A DNA stretch of 64,000 bases from JANJTB01 sp032027125 (GTDB taxonomy: Bacteria > Bacteroidota > Ignavibacteria > Kapaibacteriales > UBA2268): NCBI GenBank assembly GCA_032027125.1, contig JAVSMQ010000001.1:1326679-1390678 (forward strand). Direction: 5' to 3'. Position numbers and translations under genes: made by a program. Of the stretch, positions 25,343-34,454 are shown piece by piece. Position 1 is the stretch's first letter. Every line of letters starts with the position of its first letter. The notes under the pieces are model-generated. The model made no database searches. It saw only the letters and a program-made list of their open reading frames with translations, and was not told where the DNA came from.

Positions 25343-25796
25343 TTACTATTACTGTCCCTCCGGCTGACTCAATTTTTTGTTTAGCTGATTCAGAAAAACT
25401 ATGAGCGCTCACACTCAAAGTGGCAGTTATTTCGCCATTACCCAATATTTTGAGCGGCAAATTACTTTTCTTAATAACGCCAAGTTGGTATAACGTTTCA
25501 AAGTTTACAGAATTGCTTTCGATTAAATTATTATCAATCAATTCCTGTAACCTCGAAACATTAACTGTCTGATACTCGACTCTGAATCTATTGAAGAAAC
25601 CGAATTTCGGTAATCTTCTGTTGATAGGCATTTGACCGCCTTCTTTAAACCTTGATATCTTGGCGCCTGAGCGTGACTTTTGTCCATTGCTACCTCTTGT
25701 CGAAGTACCGCCATGACCTGAGCCCGGACCGCGTCCGATTCTTTTCCGCTTCTTTTTTGCACCTTCAGCGTAGGTTAAATTACCAATATGCTTCAT
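25335..25796 (-). CDS. rplO: 50S ribosomal protein L15
   Basis: A 153-residue L15: Gly/Arg-rich start (KKKRKRIGRGPGSGHGGTS, SRSGAKISRFKEGGQMP) and a C-terminal globular domain ending SAGGTVIVNE. A late assembly protein at the base of the central protuberance. It overlaps secY by 8 bp. Confidence 0.97.
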   Translation of the reverse strand: MKHIGNLTYAEGAKKKRKRIGRGPGSGHGGTSTRGSNGQKSRSGAKISRFKEGGQMPINRRLPKFGFFNRFRVEYQTVNVSRLQELIDNNLIESNSVNFETLYQLGVIKKSNLPLKILGNGEITATLSVSAHSFSESAKQKIESAGGTVIVNE

Positions 25797-25810
25797 TTTA
25801 TTATCTTATT

Positions 25811-25996
25811 TTATTCTGAAACTTCTTCAAATGTAATCAAATGCTTAACGACTTCTATCATACCTCTGGTCTGCGGATTATCAGGAAGTACATTGCTGTA
25901 GTTCGGTCTTCCGAGCCCGAGAGCTTCGATAGTTCTCTTTTGTTTAAGCACTCTTTTAATCACGCTTCTCGTTTGAGTAATTTTAAGTTTACCCAT
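25811..25996 (-). CDS. rpmD: 50S ribosomal protein L30
   Basis: The short bacterial form, 61 residues (KLKITQTRSVIKRVLKQKRT, EALGLGRPNYSNVLPDNPQ, RGMIEVVKHLITFEE). Its place between rpsE and rplO is canonical. Confidence 0.95.
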   Translation of the reverse strand: MGKLKITQTRSVIKRVLKQKRTIEALGLGRPNYSNVLPDNPQTRGMIEVVKHLITFEEVSE

Positions 25997-26029
25997 TTTA
26001 TCTCACCTTATGTTAGCTTAATCAAATTA

Positions 26030-26533
26030 TTAGCCGAGTAATACTTTTTCAATCGAAATCCCGCGGCGTGCCGCAACACTTGTAGCATCCTCGAGTGATG
26101 ACAAAGCAGCAACAGCCGCTTTAACTGTGTTATGAGGATTTGAAGAGCCGAGACTCTTTGTAAGAACATCCTGAACACCGGCAAGTTCGAGAACTGCACG
26201 GATACCGCCGGAAGCTATAACACCTGTACCCGGTGTGGCAGGTCTGATAAGAACTTTTGCCGCTCCGAATTTTCCAACTACTGCATGAGGAATAGTATTA
26301 TCAGAAAGCCTGACTTTAACGATACTTTTCTTTGCCGCTTCAGTAGCTTTGGTAACCGCATCAACAACTTCACTTGCTTTACCGAGTCCGTAACCGACGT
26401 AACCATGTCCGTCACCTACAACTACCAAAGCCGAGAAATTGAATCTTCTACCGCCTTTTACAACCTTAGCTGTTCTACCGACATAAACGAGTTTGTCTTT
26501 AAGGTCAAGATCTGATACTTTAAAATTTGCCAC
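26030..26533 (-). CDS. rpsE: 30S ribosomal protein S5
   Basis: A 167-residue S5: N-terminal dsRBD-like domain (LDLKDKLVYVGRTAKVVKGG, RRFNFSALVVVGDGHGYVG) and C-terminal domain (PATPGTGVIASGGIRAVLEL, SLGSSNPHNTVKAAVAAL). It controls decoding accuracy with S4, although rpsD (S4) is not in this operon. It lies 23 bp after rplR. Confidence 0.98.
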   Translation of the reverse strand: MANFKVSDLDLKDKLVYVGRTAKVVKGGRRFNFSALVVVGDGHGYVGYGLGKASEVVDAVTKATEAAKKSIVKVRLSDNTIPHAVVGKFGAAKVLIRPATPGTGVIASGGIRAVLELAGVQDVLTKSLGSSNPHNTVKAAVAALSSLEDATSVAARRGISIEKVLLG

Positions 26534-26556
26534 TTAATTTTTCTCCTTACCGGTAA

Positions 26557-26928
26557 TTAAAACTCTAATCCGCCTTGACGAGCGGCATCAGCAAGGGCTT
26601 TAACCCTACCATGATAGATATAGCCGTTTCTGTCAAACGCAACTTTTTTAATATTAGCTTCTAACGCTCTTTTTGCAATTGCTACTCCGACAACTTCGCT
26701 TTTTGCTTTCTTGGTCATTCCGTCTTTAATTCCACTGCGGACTTCTTTATCTATAGTAGAAGCCGAAACCAAAGTTTTGCCGTCTACATCATCAATAATC
26801 TGGGCATATATTTGACCAATGCTTTTGAAAACAGTCAGTCTCGGACGCTCGGGCGTACCGGTAATGATCGCTCTAACGTGTGCTTTACGTTTTGTCCTGC
26901 GTTTAGCTTTTAAATATTGTACTTTCAT
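26557..26928 (-). CDS. rplR: 50S ribosomal protein L18
   Basis: A 123-residue L18 (RTKRKAHVRAIITGTPERPR, LTVFKSIGQIYAQIIDD, VAFDRNGYIYHGRVKALADA, ending ARQGGLEF). It binds 5S rRNA with L5. Confidence 0.97.
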   Translation of the reverse strand: MKVQYLKAKRRTKRKAHVRAIITGTPERPRLTVFKSIGQIYAQIIDDVDGKTLVSASTIDKEVRSGIKDGMTKKAKSEVVGVAIAKRALEANIKKVAFDRNGYIYHGRVKALADAARQGGLEF

Positions 26929-26972
26929 TTTTATATTTCTCTCTAACTTAATCAGCTATTTTATTGAACTAA

Positions 26973-27512
26973 TTACTTAGCCGAAGTTTTACCGGCTTTA
27001 CGACGTATAAATTCACCCTGATATCTGACACCCTTACCTTTATAAGGCTCCGGCGGTCTGATTTGTCTGATTTTTGCCGCTATCAAACCGACAAGCTGTT
27101 TGTCAATACCCTTAATTTTGATAGTAGTGGCATTTATACATTCAAATGTTATTTCAGGAGGCGGTATCATAAGAATCGGGTGGGAAAAACCCAGTGATAA
27201 CAGTAATCTGTCACCGCGTAACTCCGATTTATAACCGACGCCTTCAATAATCAGGACTTTTTCAAATCCTTTCGAAACACCTTCTATAATATTTGCTGTC
27301 AAAGCTCTTGTTAGACCGTGTAAGGCACGAACATGGCGGTCGTCATTTTGACGGCTGAAAGTAATCGTGTTGTTTTCCATATTCAAAGATATGGAATCCG
27401 GCACTTTAAACTGCAGCTGTCCTAACGGACCAGCCGCAACGACAACGCCTTCATTAAAGCTGACTTTTACCTTTTCAGGAACTGTTATAGGTTTTTTACC
27501 AATCCTGGACAC
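26973..27512 (-). CDS. rplF: 50S ribosomal protein L6
   Basis: A 179-residue L6 with two homologous alpha/beta domains (SRIGKKPITVPEKVKVSFNE; GVGYKSELRGDRLLLSLGFS) and the conserved end RPPEPYKGKGVRYQGEFIRR. It sits near the GTPase-associated centre. Confidence 0.98.
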   Translation of the reverse strand: MSRIGKKPITVPEKVKVSFNEGVVVAAGPLGQLQFKVPDSISLNMENNTITFSRQNDDRHVRALHGLTRALTANIIEGVSKGFEKVLIIEGVGYKSELRGDRLLLSLGFSHPILMIPPPEITFECINATTIKIKGIDKQLVGLIAAKIRQIRPPEPYKGKGVRYQGEFIRRKAGKTSAK

Positions 27513-27531
27513 TTTTAGGCTCCTTCAGAAA

Positions 27532-27927
27532 TTACCAAACTGTACATAAAACTTCACCACCGACATTTAATTTGCGTGCCTGCTTAGCCGTCATCACACC
27601 CATAGATGTTGAGACGATAGCAATACCCAAACCGTTATTAACGCGAGGTAATCCATCCACCGGAGAATAAACACGTCTGCCGGGTTTACTTACCCTTACA
27701 ACCTTTTGGATTGCGGGTTTTCTCTTGTAATATCTCAGTGTTACTCTGATAGTACCCTGAGGTCCTTCATCATTTTTTTCGACATCCGTAATAAATCCCT
27801 GGTCTTTTAGGATTTCAGCTATGTGAAATCTTATGTTTGACTTAGGAGAGTCAACGGTTTTGTGTCCTGCCGAACCGGCATTTCGTATTCTCGTCAAAAA
27901 ATCTGATATTTGATCTGTTACTGGCAT
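27532..27927 (-). CDS. rpsH: 30S ribosomal protein S8
   Basis: A 131-residue S8 (TDQISDFLTRIRNAGSAGHK, LRYYKRKPAIQKVVRVSKPG, NGLGIAIVSTSMGVMTAKQA, ending GGEVLCTVW). It binds 16S helix 21. In many bacteria it also represses the spc operon by binding its mRNA; that is family knowledge, not visible here. Confidence 0.98.
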   Translation of the reverse strand: MPVTDQISDFLTRIRNAGSAGHKTVDSPKSNIRFHIAEILKDQGFITDVEKNDEGPQGTIRVTLRYYKRKPAIQKVVRVSKPGRRVYSPVDGLPRVNNGLGIAIVSTSMGVMTAKQARKLNVGGEVLCTVW

Positions 27928-27951
27928 AATTCTCTTACCATATTAATATTA

Positions 27952-28221
27952 TTACCAACTTGCCTTACGAATGCCCGGGATCTTTCCCTCGAGCGCCATC
28001 TGACGAAATACATTTCTGCACAATCCGAATTTGCGATATACTGCTCTGCCTCTGCCTGTCAGCGAGCAGCGGCTTCTTAATCTGGTCGGAGCGCTGTTAC
28101 GGGGTAATTTTTGTAATCCCTCGTAATCACCGGTTGACTTCAAAAATTCACGCTTTTCTGCATACTTGGCTATCAAGCGTCTTCTTTTCTCATTTCGTGC
28201 AGTTACTGATGTTTTAGACAT
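27952..28221 (-). CDS. rpsN: 30S ribosomal protein S14 (zinc-independent form)
   Basis: An 89-residue S14 starting at ATG 28221 (MSKTSVTARNEKRRRLIAKY). The frame extends 16 codons upstream into rplE, but that stretch is not conserved. RLRSRCSLTGRGRAVYRKFG carries the core. The four-cysteine zinc site of the short form is missing and the length is that of the C- form. It binds the 30S head. Confidence 0.96.
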   Translation of the reverse strand: MSKTSVTARNEKRRRLIAKYAEKREFLKSTGDYEGLQKLPRNSAPTRLRSRCSLTGRGRAVYRKFGLCRNVFRQMALEGKIPGIRKASW

Positions 28222-28240
28222 AAATTTTATACCACTTAAT

Positions 28241-28897
28241 TTAAGATTTTTTACGGAAAGGAAAACCATATTCAGTCAATAGTGCGTAAGATTCTTCATC
28301 TGAAGTGGACTTAATCACAAAAGTAACATCCAATCCGGTTATTCTGTTTACTTTATCAACATCAATTTCCGGAAATATAATCTGTTCCTTGATTCCTACA
28401 GTAAAGTTTCCTTTTCCGTCAAAACTTTTATCAGGAAAACCTCTAAAGTCACGAATACGCGGAGATGCTATATTGATAAATCTGTCAAGGAACTCATACA
28501 TACGTGCGCCTCTTAAGGTTACCATACAACCAATCGGCATTCCCTGACGAAGTTTAAAGTTTGAAATCGCTTTTTTGGCTTTTCTTATAACAGGTCTCTG
28601 ACCGGCAATAAGTTCCATTTCATTTATAGCGGCTTGCAAAGCTTTAAGGTCCTGCGTAGCCAAACCAACGCCCATATTGAGGCATATTTTTTGAAGTTTA
28701 GGCACCTGCATTATTGATTTAAACTGAAACTTAGTCATCAATGCGGGCACGATAGTACTTTTATAGTATTCGGCAAGTCTCGGGACAGGTGGTTTTTCTG
28801 CCTGCTTAACATCTTCAAGCCTTTTACCTTCCGGAGCAAATTCTCCTTTTTTCGAACCTGCTTTTGTTGATTGTTGCTGTACTTTCTGCTTAGCCAT
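28241..28897 (-). CDS. rplE: 50S ribosomal protein L5 with N-terminal extension
   Basis: A 218-residue L5. Residues from about 40 (RLAEYYKSTIVPALMTKFQF, PKLQKICLNMGVG, GMPIGCMVTLRGARMYEFLD, NFTVGIKEQIIFPEI) are the normal 180-residue 5S rRNA and P-tRNA-binding protein. The first about 38 residues are an extra Lys/Gln/Ser-rich leader (AKQKVQQQSTKAGSKKGEF). No internal Met offers a better start before the conserved part. Confidence 0.97.
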   Translation of the reverse strand: MAKQKVQQQSTKAGSKKGEFAPEGKRLEDVKQAEKPPVPRLAEYYKSTIVPALMTKFQFKSIMQVPKLQKICLNMGVGLATQDLKALQAAINEMELIAGQRPVIRKAKKAISNFKLRQGMPIGCMVTLRGARMYEFLDRFINIASPRIRDFRGFPDKSFDGKGNFTVGIKEQIIFPEIDVDKVNRITGLDVTFVIKSTSDEESYALLTEYGFPFRKKS

Positions 28898-28922
28898 TTT
28901 ATATTATCACTTAAATATAATG

Positions 28923-29243
28923 TTAAATTACTTTATTATTACTTCTTGAATAACGTACTGTTACTGTATCGTTGCCTTTTTGTTCTTTTCTGATACCAAT
29001 TCTGGTAGGATTCTTATCTGAATCCACAAGCAGCACATTCGAGTAATGTACAGGAAATTCTTTTTCTACACGACCGCCCTTTTGATTACTCTGACTCGGT
29101 TTTTCGTGTTTAATATGAATATTAACACCTTCAATCAAAACAGTCAGTTTTTTAGGGTCAATCAGAAGTACACGTCCGGTCTTACCTTTGTCGTCACCGG
29201 AAATCACCTGTACTATGTCATTTTTTTTAATTCTTATTTTCAT
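28923..29243 (-). CDS. rplX: 50S ribosomal protein L24
   Basis: A 106-residue L24 with the KOW motif VQVISGDDKGKTGRVLLIDP and HIKHEKPSQSNQKGGRVEKE. It is an assembly initiator near the tunnel exit. Confidence 0.97.
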   Translation of the reverse strand: MKIRIKKNDIVQVISGDDKGKTGRVLLIDPKKLTVLIEGVNIHIKHEKPSQSNQKGGRVEKEFPVHYSNVLLVDSDKNPTRIGIRKEQKGNDTVTVRYSRSNNKVI

Positions 29244-29258
29244 TTCAGTTACACCTAA

Positions 29259-29627
29259 TTATAATACTTCGGGAGCGAGCGAAACAATTTTCATAAAATT
29301 CTTCTCACGTAATTCGCGTGCCACAGGTCCGAATATACGGGTTCCTCTCGGCTCGCCCTTATCATTAAGAATAACAGCAGCATTGTCGTCAAATCTTATA
29401 TATGAACCGTCTTTGCGTCCAACTTCTTTGGCTGTACGAACTATTACGGCTTTTACTACCTGACCTTTTTTAACAGCGCCGTTTGGTATTGCAGCTTTTA
29501 CAGCGCAGACTACCAAATCACCGAGTGAGGCATATTTTTTACCGTGCCCGCCCAGCACTCTGATTACTCTAACTCTTTTAGCACCGGAGTTATCAGCAAC
29601 AATTAAATTCGATTCTTCTTGTACCAT
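29259..29627 (-). CDS. rplN: 50S ribosomal protein L14
   Basis: A 122-residue L14 (MVQEESNLIVADNSGAKRVR, RVLGGHGKKYASLGDLVV, FDDNAAVILNDKGEPRGTRI, PVARELREKNFMKIVSLAPE). It contacts 16S helix 14 at an intersubunit bridge. Confidence 0.98.
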   Translation of the reverse strand: MVQEESNLIVADNSGAKRVRVIRVLGGHGKKYASLGDLVVCAVKAAIPNGAVKKGQVVKAVIVRTAKEVGRKDGSYIRFDDNAAVILNDKGEPRGTRIFGPVARELREKNFMKIVSLAPEVL

Positions 29628-29641
29628 TTTTTCTCCTTAGA

Positions 29642-30004
29642 TTACTTGGCTCGTACTAAAACTTCAACCAGATTCCAACGTTTTCTGGCACTCAGAGGTC
29701 TCGACTCGATAATTTTAACAGTATCGCCTTTATGACAATCGTTATTTTCATCATGAGCCATTACTTTTTTAGTAACCTTATAATACTTCTTGTATAATGG
29801 ATGAATAACTTGTCTTACAGATGCTACGGTAATAGTTTTATCGCCTTTATCCGATATTACCTTGCCTACTATAACCCTTTTTCTTGAGGTTTTGCCGGGC
29901 AATGTATTTTCAACATTTTGAACATCTGCTACAACCGGAGTTTCTGCAGTATTATCCATAATTTCTATATTATTGTCCATTTTGCTTTGCTCTTGAACGT
30001 TCAT
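29642..30004 (-). CDS. rpsQ: 30S ribosomal protein S17 with N-terminal extension
   Basis: A 120-residue S17. The OB-fold core starts near residue 42 (KRVIVGKVISDKGDKTITVA, HPLYKKYYKVTKKVMAHDEN, CHKGDTVKIIESRPLSARKR). The first about 40 residues are acidic and unusual. Met1, Met9 and Met16 are all possible starts; the first gives a 35-bp overlap with rpmC, the third none. No clear Shine-Dalgarno site decides between them. Confidence 0.93.
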   Translation of the reverse strand: MNVQEQSKMDNNIEIMDNTAETPVVADVQNVENTLPGKTSRKRVIVGKVISDKGDKTITVASVRQVIHPLYKKYYKVTKKVMAHDENNDCHKGDTVKIIESRPLSARKRWNLVEVLVRAK

Positions 30005-30185
30005 TTAAAATGGTTTTTATTCTTGCAATATCTTGCTTTAAAATCTTAAGATATGAAGTGTCATGCAATTGCTTTAGTGCATGCTGAAATGTCTGTTTTG
30101 AATAAGTTTCCAAAGACTCATTATACAGCATTGACAATTCTTCAGCTGTCAATTCCTTAAGATCTTTCACTTTACGTGGTTTCAT
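29970..30185 (-). CDS. rpmC: 50S ribosomal protein L29
   Basis: A 71-residue helical hairpin protein at the tunnel exit (KPRKVKDLKELTAEELSMLY, ILKQDIARIKTILNERSRAK). It overlaps rplP by 14 bp and rpsQ by up to 35 bp, the tightest packing in the operon. Confidence 0.95.
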   Translation of the reverse strand: MKPRKVKDLKELTAEELSMLYNESLETYSKQTFQHALKQLHDTSYLKILKQDIARIKTILNERSRAKQNGQ

Positions 30186-30603
30186 TGTACACCAGATCTA
30201 TACGTGTAACAAATTTGGTTTTAATCGGCAACTTATGTGAAGCAAGTCTTAAAGCTTCTTCAGCAAGTTCTCTTGTGACTCCGTCAACCTCGAAGAGTAT
30301 TCTTCCCGGGCGAACAACTGCTACCCAGCCTTCGGGACTACCTTTACCTTTACCCATACGTGTTTCGAGAGGCTTCTTTGTGTAAGGTTTATCAGGAAAT
30401 ATTCTAATCCAGACTTTACCATCACGCTTTAAATATCTGTTGATAGCAATACGGGCGGCTTCAATCTGGCGGTTCGTAATCCAGTGTGGCTCGAGAGCTT
30501 TTAATCCGAAAGAACCGAATGAAATAGTCGAACCCCTGAAGGCTTTTCCTTTCATTCTACCGCGAAACGTCTTGCGTCTCTTAACTCTTTTAGGTGATAA
30601 CAT
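30172..30603 (-). CDS. rplP: 50S ribosomal protein L16
   Basis: A 143-residue L16 (MLSPKRVKRRKTFRGRMKGK, EPHWITNRQIEAARIAINRY, KPLETRMGKGKGSPEGWVAV). It shapes the A-site tRNA-binding region of the 50S. Confidence 0.98.
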   Translation of the reverse strand: MLSPKRVKRRKTFRGRMKGKAFRGSTISFGSFGLKALEPHWITNRQIEAARIAINRYLKRDGKVWIRIFPDKPYTKKPLETRMGKGKGSPEGWVAVVRPGRILFEVDGVTRELAEEALRLASHKLPIKTKFVTRIDLVYNETT

Positions 30604-30634
30604 GACTTAACTTCCGTTTACTTTTTCTATAATT

Positions 30635-31270
30635 TTATTGTTGTTTTCCGATTACTTCACCTTTACAAATCCATACCTTGATACCAATGATACCATAGAT
30701 AGTAAGTGCTTCGGCAGTACCGTAATCAATATCGGCTCTGATTGTATGCAGTGGAATTCTTCCTTCCTTGTATTGTTCGGTTCTTGCCATTTCGGCACCG
30801 CCCAATCTGCCGGCACACATAATACGAATACCTTGTGCTCCCATCCTCATTGTTGAAGATACAGACTGTTTCATAGCACGTCGGAATGATATTCTTCCTT
30901 CCAACTGCTGTGCAATATTTTCTGCAACCAATAAGGCATCTAATTCAGGTCGTTTAATTTCACTTATAAGAATTTTAACATCCTTACCGGTAAGTTTTTT
31001 TAATTCTTCTTCAAGCTGCGTAATATCTTTACCTGATCTTCCGATTATAACACCGGGGCGTGAGGTATTGATAGTAATACGCATTTGTTTTGCAGTTCTT
31101 TCAATTAGGATTCGGGCAATACCGGCTTTTTTCTTACGGTTACGAATATAATTACGAACTTTGAAATCTTCAGCCAGTTTTTCGGCAACATTTCTTTCGT
31201 CGAACCAATTTGCATCCCATCCGCGTATAATGCCTAATCTGAAACCGATTGGATTAGTCTTCTGTCCCAC
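30635..31270 (-). CDS. rpsC: 30S ribosomal protein S3
   Basis: A 211-residue S3 (MGQKTNPIGFRLGIIRGWDA), with a KH domain around PGVIIGRSGKDITQLEEELK and a C-terminal domain IMCAGRLGGAEMARTEQYKE. It lines the mRNA entry tunnel and has helicase activity in known ribosomes. It lies 4 bp after rplV. Confidence 0.98.
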   Translation of the reverse strand: MGQKTNPIGFRLGIIRGWDANWFDERNVAEKLAEDFKVRNYIRNRKKKAGIARILIERTAKQMRITINTSRPGVIIGRSGKDITQLEEELKKLTGKDVKILISEIKRPELDALLVAENIAQQLEGRISFRRAMKQSVSSTMRMGAQGIRIMCAGRLGGAEMARTEQYKEGRIPLHTIRADIDYGTAEALTIYGIIGIKVWICKGEVIGKQQ

Positions 31271-31274
31271 TTTG

Positions 31275-31667
31275 TTACTCCTTAATTGTAGATTCGTTAG
31301 GGGATTTTGTTACTTTCTCATCCGGAGTCGCTACAATTATAGTCAGGTGATTAGAACGTTTTTTAATTCTATACGCTCTGCCCATAGGTGCAGGTAAAAC
31401 TCTTTTTGCAGCAGGTCCGCCATTGACATAAGCTATTTTCACGAAAATATCTTCTTCGTTAAAAGCTATATCGTTTAGTTCAGCTTTTACATTGAGATTT
31501 GAGATAGCCGAACGTAGCACTTTTTCTGCAACACGCGCTGCATGTTTAGGAGAAAACCTAAGCATGTTTATCGCTTCTGCTGCATTTTTGCCGCGAATCA
31601 TGTCAATCACAAGTCTCATTTTCAGAGGTGATGACGGTATGTATCTTTTTAAAGCCTTTGCTTCCAT
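31275..31667 (-). CDS. rplV: 50S ribosomal protein L22
   Basis: A 130-residue L22 (SSPLKMRLVIDMIRGKNAAE, ALNMLRFSPKHAA-like core, and the tunnel hairpin YVNGGPAAKRVLPAPMGRAY). Its beta-hairpin lines the exit tunnel. Confidence 0.97.
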   Translation of the reverse strand: MEAKALKRYIPSSPLKMRLVIDMIRGKNAAEAINMLRFSPKHAARVAEKVLRSAISNLNVKAELNDIAFNEEDIFVKIAYVNGGPAAKRVLPAPMGRAYRIKKRSNHLTIIVATPDEKVTKSPNESTIKE

Positions 31668-31689
31668 TTCTAAAATTTCTCCCTAATTA

Positions 31690-31977
31690 TCACTTTTTAG
31701 CTGAACGTTGATCTTTTCTATGACCTGCATGTCCTCTGTAAACACGGGTCGGCGAGAATTCTCCGAGTTTATGACCTACCATATTTTCGGTTACATAAAC
31801 GGGTATGAAATTTTTACCGTTATGGACTGCGATTGTATGACCAACAAAATCAGGTGTAATAGTACAAGCGCGAGCCCATGTCTTAACAACCTGTTTCTTT
31901 TTGGCTTCGTTGAGTACAACTACTTTATTCAGTAGTTTGTAGTTTACAAATATGCCTTTTTTGAGCGAACGAGACAT
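31690..31977 (-). CDS. rpsS: 30S ribosomal protein S19
   Basis: A 95-residue S19 (MSRSLKKGIFVNYKLLNKV, TWARACTITPDFVGHTIAVH, VTENMVGHKLGEFSPTRVYR). It binds the 16S head with S13. Confidence 0.98.
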   Translation of the reverse strand: MSRSLKKGIFVNYKLLNKVVVLNEAKKKQVVKTWARACTITPDFVGHTIAVHNGKNFIPVYVTENMVGHKLGEFSPTRVYRGHAGHRKDQRSAKK

Positions 31978-31992
31978 TTACTTTTTCCTTGA

Positions 31993-32829
31993 CTATTTTG
32001 ACTTTCTGTTTCTAATAATATACTTATCTGACTGCTTATTCTTACGGGTTTTCAAGCCTTTTGCATATTTACCCCAAGGCGAGCGTGGATGTTGACGGCC
32101 ACCGCCTGATTTGGAAGCACCTTCACCACCGCCCATCGGGTGATCAACCGGATTCATTGCAATTCCGCGTGTTTGAGGACGTATGCCGAACCAACGTGAT
32201 CTGCCGGCTTTACCCCAGACGATATTTTCGTAATCAGCATTACCTACACTTCCAAGTGTAGCATAGCAGACATTGGGTACTAATCTGATTTCGCCTGATG
32301 GCAGTTTCAAATGTGAGAACTTACCGTCATTTGCTACTAATTGTACCGATGCGCCTGCTGACCTTGCAAGTTGACCGCCTTTACCGGGTTTGAGCTCTAC
32401 ATTATGTATGAACAAACCGACCGGAATACTCTTTAAAGGCAGTGCATTACCGTCTTTGTATTCAACACCGGGTCCGGAAATAATAACTTCTCCAACTTTA
32501 ATTTTTGCAGGAGCAAGTATATATCTTTTTTCTCCATCCTGATATTCAACCAACGCAATACGAGCATTTCTATTTGGATCATATTCAATAGTTGTTACAG
32601 TTGCCGGAATACCGTGTTTATCGCGTTTGAAATCTATAATTCTGTAACGGCGTTTATGTCCGCCGCCTCTGTGACGCGAAGTAATTCTACCGGTATTGTT
32701 TCTGCCGCCCGACTTTTTCAGCGGAGCAGTTAACGGTTTATAAGGTCTGTCGGTAGTGATTTCACTGAATTCACTTACTGAGTAGTGCCTCGTTCCGGGT
32801 GTAATCGGTTTTAGTGTTCTAATTGCCAT
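31993..32829 (-). CDS. rplB: 50S ribosomal protein L2
   Basis: A 278-residue L2 (MAIRTLKPITPGTRHYSVSE, NNTGRITSRHRGGGHKRRYR). The conserved histidine near the peptidyl-transferase centre lies in AMNPVDHPMGGGEG. Confidence 0.98.
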   Translation of the reverse strand: MAIRTLKPITPGTRHYSVSEFSEITTDRPYKPLTAPLKKSGGRNNTGRITSRHRGGGHKRRYRIIDFKRDKHGIPATVTTIEYDPNRNARIALVEYQDGEKRYILAPAKIKVGEVIISGPGVEYKDGNALPLKSIPVGLFIHNVELKPGKGGQLARSAGASVQLVANDGKFSHLKLPSGEIRLVPNVCYATLGSVGNADYENIVWGKAGRSRWFGIRPQTRGIAMNPVDHPMGGGEGASKSGGGRQHPRSPWGKYAKGLKTRKNKQSDKYIIRNRKSK

Positions 32830-32862
32830 TTTTCAAAACTTATTCGAAATTGATAATAAATT

Positions 32863-33168
32863 TTATTCTGTGCCGCTTCCGACACCTGATACTATCTCTA
32901 TCTGCTGTCCTTCTTTCAAAGTAATGTATGCTTTTTTCTTTAATGCTGTTTTTCCGCGCATAAGTCCGCGGCGAGTCATACGTACTTTATTCTTACCTTT
33001 TACCCTTACAGTACGGACACTTGTAATATCAACATCAAACATTTCCTGAATGGCTTGTTTGATCTGGATTTTATTTGCATCCGGATGCACTTCAAAAACA
33101 TACTGTCTTTGAGTAGCAAGCTTCATAGCTTTTTCTGTTATAACGGGTTTTTTTATTAACTGAATCAT
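32863..33168 (-). CDS. rplW: 50S ribosomal protein L23
   Basis: A 101-residue L23 (LIKKPVITEKAMKLATQRQY, FEVHPDANKIQIKQAIQEMF). It is the docking site for trigger factor and SRP at the tunnel exit. Confidence 0.97.
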   Translation of the reverse strand: MIQLIKKPVITEKAMKLATQRQYVFEVHPDANKIQIKQAIQEMFDVDITSVRTVRVKGKNKVRMTRRGLMRGKTALKKKAYITLKEGQQIEIVSGVGSGTE

Positions 33169-33182
33169 TTTAACGTACCGCC

Positions 33183-33809
33183 TTAATTGCCAAACGTATT
33201 TTGAATTTTATTTATTGCGCTCTTCAAAACCAATATTTTTCTGTGATTTAGAATATCGTATGTTGATATTTTATCAGCAGGTTGAATGGTTAGATTCGGT
33301 ATATTTTTACCTGACATATACACATTGTTGTCCACATCGGATAAAAGAACCAAAGTCTTGAAACCTTTCAAAGCTAATTTTTCCAATAAGCTTGTCATTT
33401 GCTTGGTTTTGATTGAGTCGAAAGAAAAATCATCCACAACCATCAGATTTTCTTCAGTAACTCTGAGAGAAAAAGCTGATTTACGAGCCAGACGACTAAT
33501 TTTCTTTGGCAACTTATAAACATAGTCATGAGGTTTCGGACCGTGAATAGTTCCGCCGCCTACCCATACAGGTGAGCGATTTGAACCTGATCTTGCAGTA
33601 CCTCTGCCTTTTTGTTTCCAAGGTTTTCTTCCGCCGCCGGATACTTCTGAACGAATTTTTGTTTTTGCGGTACCTTGTCTTTGATGAGCAAGATAAGCAA
33701 CAACTGCCTGATGCATTGCATTTTCATTCGGCTCTACCGCGAATACATCATCGGGTAAATCAATTTTACCTGAAATGCTGCCTTCTTTAGAATATAAATC
33801 TACTTGCAT
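33183..33809 (-). CDS. rplD: 50S ribosomal protein L4
   Basis: A 208-residue L4, with the tunnel loop RSEVSGGGRKPWKQKGRGTA followed by GSNRSPVWVGGGTIHGPKPH. In other bacteria L4 also represses its own S10 operon. It lies 8 bp after rplC. Confidence 0.98.
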   Translation of the reverse strand: MQVDLYSKEGSISGKIDLPDDVFAVEPNENAMHQAVVAYLAHQRQGTAKTKIRSEVSGGGRKPWKQKGRGTARSGSNRSPVWVGGGTIHGPKPHDYVYKLPKKISRLARKSAFSLRVTEENLMVVDDFSFDSIKTKQMTSLLEKLALKGFKTLVLLSDVDNNVYMSGKNIPNLTIQPADKISTYDILNHRKILVLKSAINKIQNTFGN

Positions 33810-33817
33810 GTCTTTGC

Positions 33818-34441
33818 CTATACCTTAACTATTTCCAACAAAGTATTCTTTGGTCCCGGTACACTGCCCTTGAGCAGTATAATATTTTTTTCCGGTAGAA
33901 TATCATATATCTGTATATTTCTGACGGATATTCTCTTTCCGCCCATACGACCGGCCATTCTTAATCCTTTAAATACTCTTGAAGGATAAGATGAAGAACC
34001 GATTGAACCAGGGTGACGTTGACGATCGCTCTGACCATGTGTCTGCATACCGACTCCGCCAAAGTGGTGACGTTTGACAACGCCCTGGAAACCGCGTCCC
34101 TTACTTGTACCGCTAACCTTAACTTTATCTCCGACCTTGAATTCATCAACTGTTACCAGTGCTCCGATTTCATAACTGTTTTCGAGATTACGAAATTCTT
34201 TTAAGTGTCTTACAGGTTTGATTCCGGCTTTTTTGAAATGACCTGTTTCCGGTTGATTGACCTTATTTTCTCTGATAGCGCCATATCCAAGCTGTACTGC
34301 GACGTAACCGTCAAGTTCTGTAGTTCTTTTACTTACAACCGGGCAGGGTCCTGCTTCAATCACAGTAACCGGAACGGCTACACCCTGTTCGTTGTAAATA
34401 GTTGTCATTCCTACTTTTTTTCCTAATATTGCAGTTTTCAT
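33818..34441 (-). CDS. rplC: 50S ribosomal protein L3
   Basis: A 207-residue L3 (KTAILGKKVGMTTIYNEQGV). The conserved loop KRHHFGGVGMQTHGQSDRQR holds the glutamine methylated in E. coli L3. It is one of the first proteins in 50S assembly. Confidence 0.98.
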   Translation of the reverse strand: MKTAILGKKVGMTTIYNEQGVAVPVTVIEAGPCPVVSKRTTELDGYVAVQLGYGAIRENKVNQPETGHFKKAGIKPVRHLKEFRNLENSYEIGALVTVDEFKVGDKVKVSGTSKGRGFQGVVKRHHFGGVGMQTHGQSDRQRHPGSIGSSSYPSRVFKGLRMAGRMGGKRISVRNIQIYDILPEKNIILLKGSVPGPKNTLLEIVKV

Positions 34442-34454
34442 TTGTTAGCTCCTA